Shown here piece by piece: positions 18,265 to 23,024 of a DNA stretch of 23,024 bases. Numbering within the stretch: the first letter of the stretch is position 1; each line of letters begins with the position of its first letter. The DNA comes from Circinella minor (taxonomy: Eukaryota > Mucoromycota > Mucoromycetes > Mucorales > Lichtheimiaceae), in contig JAEPRB010000426.1 in the NCBI GenBank assembly GCA_016758965.1, positions 1 to 23,024 of the forward strand, given 5' to 3'. The notes beneath the pieces were generated by a model that did not search any database, was not told where the DNA came from, and saw only the letters and a program-made list of their open reading frames with translations. Position numbers and translations under genes: made by a program.

Positions 18265-21073
18265 TCAAACTTTTTTTTGGGTATCTTGAATAATACTTTT
18301 ACAATTAACAGCTAAACGTAATATTGATGCAATTCGAGCAGGATAATCAGCCGTTGTGCTTGGATATGCTATTTTGCTTGTTCTTCTAATACGTGTAATA
18401 AAACCTTGTGGACAGTCCATATCTAACAATTGAATTTTATCTCCTAGAAAGTAAATTTACCCAATAGCGTCATGCGTAAGTATCTAGATCATGATGTATA
18501 TCCAATAGCACATCACCCGCTATAATTTACTTGAAATATTATAACCAATTGTATGCAGTTCATGCAATAAATCAACTGCTACATTGGTAAGTGATATCAG
18601 TATATCCTTTATTACGACAGGTAACTTAATTTCACTGTCCCACATTTCTTTCGTTGCATTATTCTTCTGTCCAATCTCAAGGCACCCATACTCAGTTGTG
18701 CCAGAGCGATAAATAACATCCATCTTGTTTCCAAGCTTAGCTCTTTCCATCTCGGTTATCGCTGACAATTTTCGTTTATTATTTCTCCCTTTACTATTAG
18801 CGATGCTAGTCATTTCTTTCCTGGTTGTTACAAAGAGTAGAGATAAACGTTAGTATGTTGTATTATTTAAAGGTTATGTTATATACAGGATTTTGCTTTC
18901 AATCACGCCCATGAATAGAGATTTTTCATCTACAATTTTTTTTTTCCATGCTCGACCTCTGAATCTTCGCCAAAGAGTAGGAAATTTCGACCACGAACTC
19001 ACTATTTTCGCGAGTGAGAGTTTAATTTTTGAAGAGCGGGCTTAGAAATTCGCCTGTGGTTTTATTAATTTCGTGAGCGAGCCTCTTTCACGATCTCTCA
19101 CAAAATTATATGAGCTCACCTCATGAAATTATTGAGGTTCGCTCTTCAAAAAATAAACTCTCACTCGCGAAAATAGTGAGTTCGTGGTCGAAATTTCCCA
19201 CTCTTTGGCGAAGATTCAGAAGTCGAGCATGGAAAAAAAAATTGTAGATGAAAAATCTCTGTTCATGGGCGTGATTGAAAGTAAAATCCTGTATATACAT
19301 TTACGTATATATCGAGGGATAACTGAGAACGCTTACCCTTCTGCTTTTATTGTTGTCCCTCGGAATATTGAATTCACAAGATACCACCTTTCATACATTA
19401 CGTCAGACTCACCATTTTCGCCGATACCACTGTTTTCACACAGGAAAATGCTGGATGTTGTTGTTAATGTCAATGACATCCACGTTTTGAAATGATCTAC
19501 GGTTGGATTATGGTCGATACGATGCGCATAATGGTAAATTTGTTCAGTATCCTATTGTAAATCATATGTATGAGTGATAAGTACATATTATAATGGGAAT
19601 GAAAGTGTACCATACATAACAAAATATGACCCTCACCATGCTTTTAATATCATGTAAGACCTTGGTTAAATCATCGTCAGGTGGTCGGATCAAGGGGGAG
19701 CCAGCAGAATCAATCTCCTCCAGTTCACGCTCATCAAAAATATCATGCCAATTTGTGTCCTCCAAATCCAAAATAAAAGAATGACACGGACTATACAGTA
19801 TAAAAGTCATTTTTTTCTTTTTCTTCCTCCATTCCATCTTTTATTATTTATATATTTTCTCTATTACTTACTGGATGAATTGGCACTGCATACCAAACTC
19901 AAAGACTTTTTCTTCAACAGATTTAAGACAAGTATTATTTTCAGCAGCTAGTTTTTCCGTTGACTTCAAAACCCAAAACTTATCTTTGTGATTTTTGATC
20001 ATGGCATTAAAAGTGTCTTGGTATATTTTTTTGTCGTTTTCCGAAAATACCGTTTTCAGTTTTGAAGTGTTGGATTTGTTGGACGATGATACTTTTGTTC
20101 CTGGTGACTTTTTTGACACTTCTTGAAATTCATATTCTACTAACTCCCAGTTCATGTCTTTACATGACTACCAATAAATGTATTTATTAGATTATAAAAA
20201 AAGATTTTTTCTTCCACATAATACCAAATTATTTGCGCTAAACTAAAATTATTTTGCGTTGCCTAGGGAATAAATTTGCTTTAGTAAATTTGCGTTGTCT
20301 AGGGAATAAATTTACGTTAGTAACTTTGCGTTGGCTGGGGAATAGATTTGCGTTAGTAATTTTGCGCCAATGATTTTGCGTTTCTGTTTTTGCGTCAAAA
20401 TATTTACTTCCTTGGTGTTTATAACTTTATTTTAATTATTATTTTTAAAATGTGGCTCATATATGAAATTTATTTATACGGATTGTTAATGAAATATTGC
20501 TTAATATCTTCCCTAGTGAGACAGTAGAAAATATTAAGTGCTTGGACATATATATAAGTGACGCAAAATTCTCTTTTTCATGGCGCAAAATTAATTTAGT
20601 TCAGCGCAAATAATTTGGAAAAATTCGGTATATATTATATACATGTATATTGATAATAGCAATGTGTTCCACCGGGTTTTGGGCTACTTACGATATTGAC
20701 GCCAATGAGATCTCCACAATCAATTATTCTTTTTTTCCAAACAGCTTTAACATCATTAAAGTCTTTGTGAAGTTTTCGTGAATCAGCTATAACATGCTTC
20801 AAATCATCAATGATTGGTCGGATTGAAATGGATGATTCAGCACCAAGATGTTTTTTGATTGTTTGGATAATAACTAAGAGTATAAAAAAATAATAATTGT
20901 TTGACATAGTGTGTAAAATAAGAGGTAAGGTGGAACATTGAGGAGAGGCCAGACATTGGCCAATCAAACACGTAAAAAAGCAAAGCATGAGAATCACGCG
21001 TAAAAAACAAAAAAAAAATGAAAGATTGGCTCGTGTTAATAACTTATATACCTTCTTTATGTTTGATCTCCAT
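18265..21073 (-). CDS. Uncharacterised protein of a recurrent Mucoromycota family (445 aa, 7 exons)
   Basis: Exons (minus) 21073-21052, 20873-20692, 20167-19872, 19790-19637, 19551-19337, 18820-18531 and 18443-18265 close to 446 codons including the stop. All donors are GTAAGT/GTATAT/GTGAGG/GTAAGC/GTAAAT-like and all acceptors TAG or CAG. Landmarks: MEIKHKEVIIQTIKKHLGAE; GMQCQFIHPCHSFILDLEDT; DHFKTWMSLTLTTTSS; LGNKMDVIYRSGTTEYGCLE (residues 319-338); IKLPVVIKDILISLTN; HELHTIGYNIS; LDMDCPQGFITRIRRT. The order G-K-x-D..E-Y-G-C-x-E-x-G, LP..KD, TVGY/TIGY, then D-x-P-x-G-[FY]-[IV]-[TC]-R recurs in many unnamed Mucoromycota proteins as I remember them. No function is established. The D324/E333/E338 pattern faintly recalls a PD-(D/E)XK nuclease core; that is inference. 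Two introns are swollen by inserted repeat elements, yet the coding frame is intact. Confidence 0.75.
18886..19291. mobile_element. Foldback MITE, 406 bp with about 150-bp inverted arms, TA-flanked
   Basis: The left arm 18886-19038 and right arm 19140-19291 are near-perfect reverse complements over about 150 bp (CAGGATTTTGCTTTCAATCA at the left end; right end closes TTGAAAGTAAAATCCTG). Both sides are flanked by TATA, consistent with insertion at a TA target as for Tc1/mariner-type elements. The loop of about 100 bp has no coding capacity. It sits wholly inside the intron between exons 5 and 6 (19336-18821) of the 445-residue gene. Confidence 0.88.
20224..20618. mobile_element. Second MITE-like element, 395 bp, with TTTGCG-rich termini
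   Basis: The left end CCAAATTATTTGCGCTAAAC and the reverse complement of the right end CCAAATTATTTGCGCTGAAC match over the first 15 bases, then with few mismatches to about 35 bp. The interior has no ORF but contains a 36-bp tandem repeat. No clear target-site duplication is visible at these boundaries, so the true ends could lie a few bases outside. It is unrelated in sequence to the element at 18886-19291 and lies inside the intron between exons 2 and 3 (20691-20168) of the same gene. Confidence 0.78.
20253..20366 (+). repeat. 36-bp tandem repeat, three copies plus start of a fourth
   Basis: TTTGCGTT followed by a G-C-C-T-A-G-G-G-A-A-T-like core begins at 20253, 20289 and 20325, and TTTGCG occurs again at 20361. 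The period is exactly 36 bp, with a few substitutions per unit. It occupies the left part of the second MITE. Confidence 0.85.
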
Positions 21074-21207
21074 AGTAACAAGAATTAGTGAAGTAAATGG
21101 TCGCGATGGAAACAAGAGCTCTGATCAGGTTTCATGCAAGTTCAGGTGCACATATTCTGATTCCGCAGTTGTTATTGTTTTTTTTTTTTTGCAAATAAGT
21201 ATTTACA

Positions 21208-21283
21208 ATGCCCACCTTGAACGATGTACCAGATCGATTTTTAACTACCTTTGAGGTTAAAAGTGGGACTAATGTTCCAGTAC
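21208..21283 (+). other. Possible orphan first exon
   Basis: An ATG at 21208 opens MPTLNDVPDRFLTTFEVKSG, continuing TNVPV to a perfect donor GTGAGT at 21284. A possible next exon after CAG at 21353 reads in phase AIEESPPPWIS and then a stop. The composition is protein-like and it is divergent from the 445-residue gene, whose start is 134 bp away. No further exons are found before the transposase remnant, so it may be a gene broken by insertion, or chance. Confidence 0.25.
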
Positions 21284-21498
21284 GTGAGTAAAATCGTGAT
21301 GTTTCATCTGGATACTTTTACTGCTTCAAAGTAAAACGATGATATCATGACAGAAGCCATCGAGGAATCACCACCCCCCTGGATTAGTTGAACTTGTCAA
21401 CTTGAAATGAATCGCCTGTACGGGACCACAACATTCTACTACCAGTACGTCCTAGAAGAAGATTATTGGTCCTCGATTACTACAAGATTCATTGAACA

Positions 21499-22693
21499 AT
21501 GCCTAAGGCAATGGAAATCGATGAAAATTCTGGTGTTGAAAAGCGAGCCAGCATTGTTCAAAAAGAGAAGAAAAAGTCGAAAGTTGCACATGTTAGAGCG
21601 TCCTACAAATCTTATTAACCACACCAGATACAAGATCTGCTAAATTTGGAATTTCTGTGTGGCTATTCGACTAGAAAAGCTACGTTGGAACTTGGTTTTG
21701 TAATACGAATTGCTCAGCATTATTCCCGGTAGTATCGACTTCATGAAGATAAGACTCTTCCTGAGTCCCTAAAAAACTTTTCAGGGAGCAAACCAAATTC
21801 CTCACTAATTACTTTGATAAAAATGTAACTACAACACTCTGGCAAGCTAAGGATGAGCTCTGCGAGAAGTTCAACATTTCGGCCAGTCTTGCAGCAGTAC
21901 ATAACTATCTGGTGAACCATTGCACAGTTACATTCAAGGTCTTGAAAAATTGGTTGCTGCAAGAATTGACTCTTAAGTAATCAACCTCAGAAAACAAATG
22001 ATCAAGAACTGGGAAGGGATGCCAACATGGACTTTATGACGAGTTGGATGTTTATTGACGAAGCAGGATTTAACATGCATCTTGGTCATATTTTTCGTAG
22101 ATCAAAGATAAAAACACCTGCCATTACTCTCTTGGTACTATGTACCATGGAGGTATTCTTGATTTGACTTTGAGGAAGCCTCAGCCAGTACCTTGTGCAA
22201 AGGAACGAAAGAGAAATAATAGTTCATGCAAATAATAAGTTCTTGAAGTAAATGCAAGAGTTGGAAGGAGAACGGAGCAAACCATAGAGCTTATTACTGG
22301 ATTGATGGATACTTTTGATACTGATAATATGAAGGGAAAATTTATTAATAAGATGCAAGTCATATGTAAATTTATTATCAAAGTAAGTCATGGTCTCGCA
22401 TTTTTATAAACTAGGTTGTTATTTAGTCATGGATAATGCACTAATTCTCATAAACACCGACATTAGAAAGATAAGGTGAGTATCGTGTTTATTTTCCACC
22501 GCTCAACTCCATTGAGGAGTTTTAATCTAGAGTTAAGGCCAGTGTTAGACGTGATGGCTTGGCTAAGAATGACAATTTAAGCAGTAGAATAACAGAATCA
22601 AGCTTAACTGTTACTCCTGAGAATTGTTAAGGGTGGATTCACTATGCTATTCAGTTCTTTGCCAGATGTAAAGCTGGGGAAGTCGATTTATGA
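21499..22693 (+). pseudogene. Broken IS630/Tc1-like transposase (Mucoromycota type)
   Basis: The plus strand carries a transposase split over several frames. The N-terminal part has MPKAMEIDENSG and an HTH region FLCGYSTRKATLELGF, with two in-frame stops. After a shift near 21785 comes FREQTKFLTNYFDKNVTTTL, then ISASLAAVHNYLVNHCTVTF. After another shift: MDFMTSWMFIDEAGFNMHLG with the first catalytic Asp (GAC 22057-22059), DLTLRKPQPVPCAKERKR, VGRRTEQTIELITGLMDTFD, the second Asp in LVMDNA (22432-22434), and the Glu in SIEEF near 22514-22519 followed by SRVKASVRRDGLAKND. The PPYSP stretch before the Glu is largely deleted. The DDE triad is therefore recognisable but scattered over frames and stops. 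The element is dead; in life it would cut and paste at TA sites. Confidence 0.88.
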
Positions 22694-23024
22694 AAAAAAT
22701 GGTTTTTTTTTTTTTGCTTTTTTCTTGCGCTTTATTAAAGGGAATGACTACGGGCGCGCCAAAAATTCATAATCAGACGAGGGGGCGCGCCAATTCTGAG
22801 CCGGCACTTTAGTAACATGGCGCGCCCTTCGTCTGTTTTATTTATGCTTGCTCTTGTTCAAGTCTGCTATAATATATGAAACATGTCTTATTTAAAGTGG
22901 GTTTTCCTCTACTTTAAATAAAAGAACTATGAATAAAAATATGAAAGACCAGTTGAATCGTAATACTTTGAAATTTCAACCCATTTGAAGACCTATTAAA
23001 GTATATTGTATATATATCAAATTA
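22694..23024. other. Flank after transposase remnant
   Basis: Contains a poly-T run, the GGCGCGCC inverted repeat, and a perfect-stem hairpin at 22887-22922 (CTTATTTAAAGT pairing with ACTTTAAATAA). No gene is seen to the window end. Confidence 0.5.
22751..22835. repeat. GC-rich inverted repeat with three GGCGCGCC palindromes
   Basis: CAGACGAGGGGGCGCGCCA (22774-22792) and the reverse complement of 22817-22835 (CAGACGAAGGGCGCGCCA) form an inverted repeat around a 24-bp spacer. A further GGGCGCGCC lies at 22752-22760. The GC content is strikingly unlike the AT-rich surroundings. Being just 3' of the transposase remnant, it may be that element's terminal repeat or a small nested element. No matching left copy is seen in the window. 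Confidence 0.7.

Noticed and set aside
19184..19495. Plus-strand 103-codon ORF
   Set aside because: It crosses the right arm of the foldback element and is antisense to exon 5 of the 445-residue gene.
20635..21081. Continuous 148-codon minus-strand ORF as a single-exon gene
   Set aside because: Only 20873-20692 looks coding. The upstream part is intron with Phe/Leu-rich noise, and a spliced ATG exon at 21073-21052 gives a better protein.

Overview
The window looks like a piece of an AT-rich early-diverging fungal genome, most likely Mucoromycota (Mucorales-type). The support is: small genes broken by short GT-AG introns, fungal housekeeping genes (calmodulin with an intron directly after the ATG, VPS35, an Erv2-type oxidase), very frequent poly-A/T runs, and a decayed transposase of the IS630/Tc1 type common in that phylum. 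I see no bacterial operon structure, rRNA, tRNA or CRISPR array. Exon joins below were worked out by hand. In every spliced model the reading frame closes exactly.

Layout, left to right. (1) 1-71: the first residues of a minus-strand protein with a C-x2-C motif, cut by the window edge. (2) 999-1669 (-): a three-exon gene for a 142-residue secreted cysteine-containing protein with a TATA box. (3) 3093-6299: a decayed repeat-like island of about 3.2 kb with imperfect terminal inverted repeats, flanked by TA. It carries scattered, frame-broken minus-strand coding remnants, including a helix-turn-helix-like stretch and a cysteine-rich stretch. (4) 6566-7672 (+): calmodulin, six exons. (5) 8588-9545 (+): acireductone dioxygenase of the methionine salvage pathway, five exons. 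(6) 9683-13486 (-): VPS35, retromer core, ten exons, with a very acidic insert. (7) 14372-14648: a minisatellite present in both orientations. (8) 15158-15956 (-): Erv2-like sulfhydryl oxidase, four exons. (9) 16394-17478 (-): an Alr4036-type pyridoxamine-phosphate-oxidase-like FMN protein, four exons. (10) 18265-21073 (-): a seven-exon, 445-residue protein of an uncharacterised fungal family. Two of its introns each contain a different non-autonomous inverted-repeat element. (11) 21499-22693 (+): a broken IS630/Tc1-like transposase, followed by a GC-rich GGCGCGCC inverted repeat that may be its terminus.

The housekeeping genes are unrelated in pathway and simply adjacent. ARD and VPS35 are convergent, 137 bp apart. 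VPS35, Erv2-like, the FMN protein and the 445-residue gene all run on the minus strand. The two flanks (3-6.3 kb and 18-23 kb) are rich in mobile elements, and the centre (6.5-17.5 kb) is a conserved gene block. The points most worth a second look are the two intronic elements in one intact gene, the uncharacterised 445-residue family, and the TA-flanked island with possible Fanzor/TnpB-like zinc-finger remnants.
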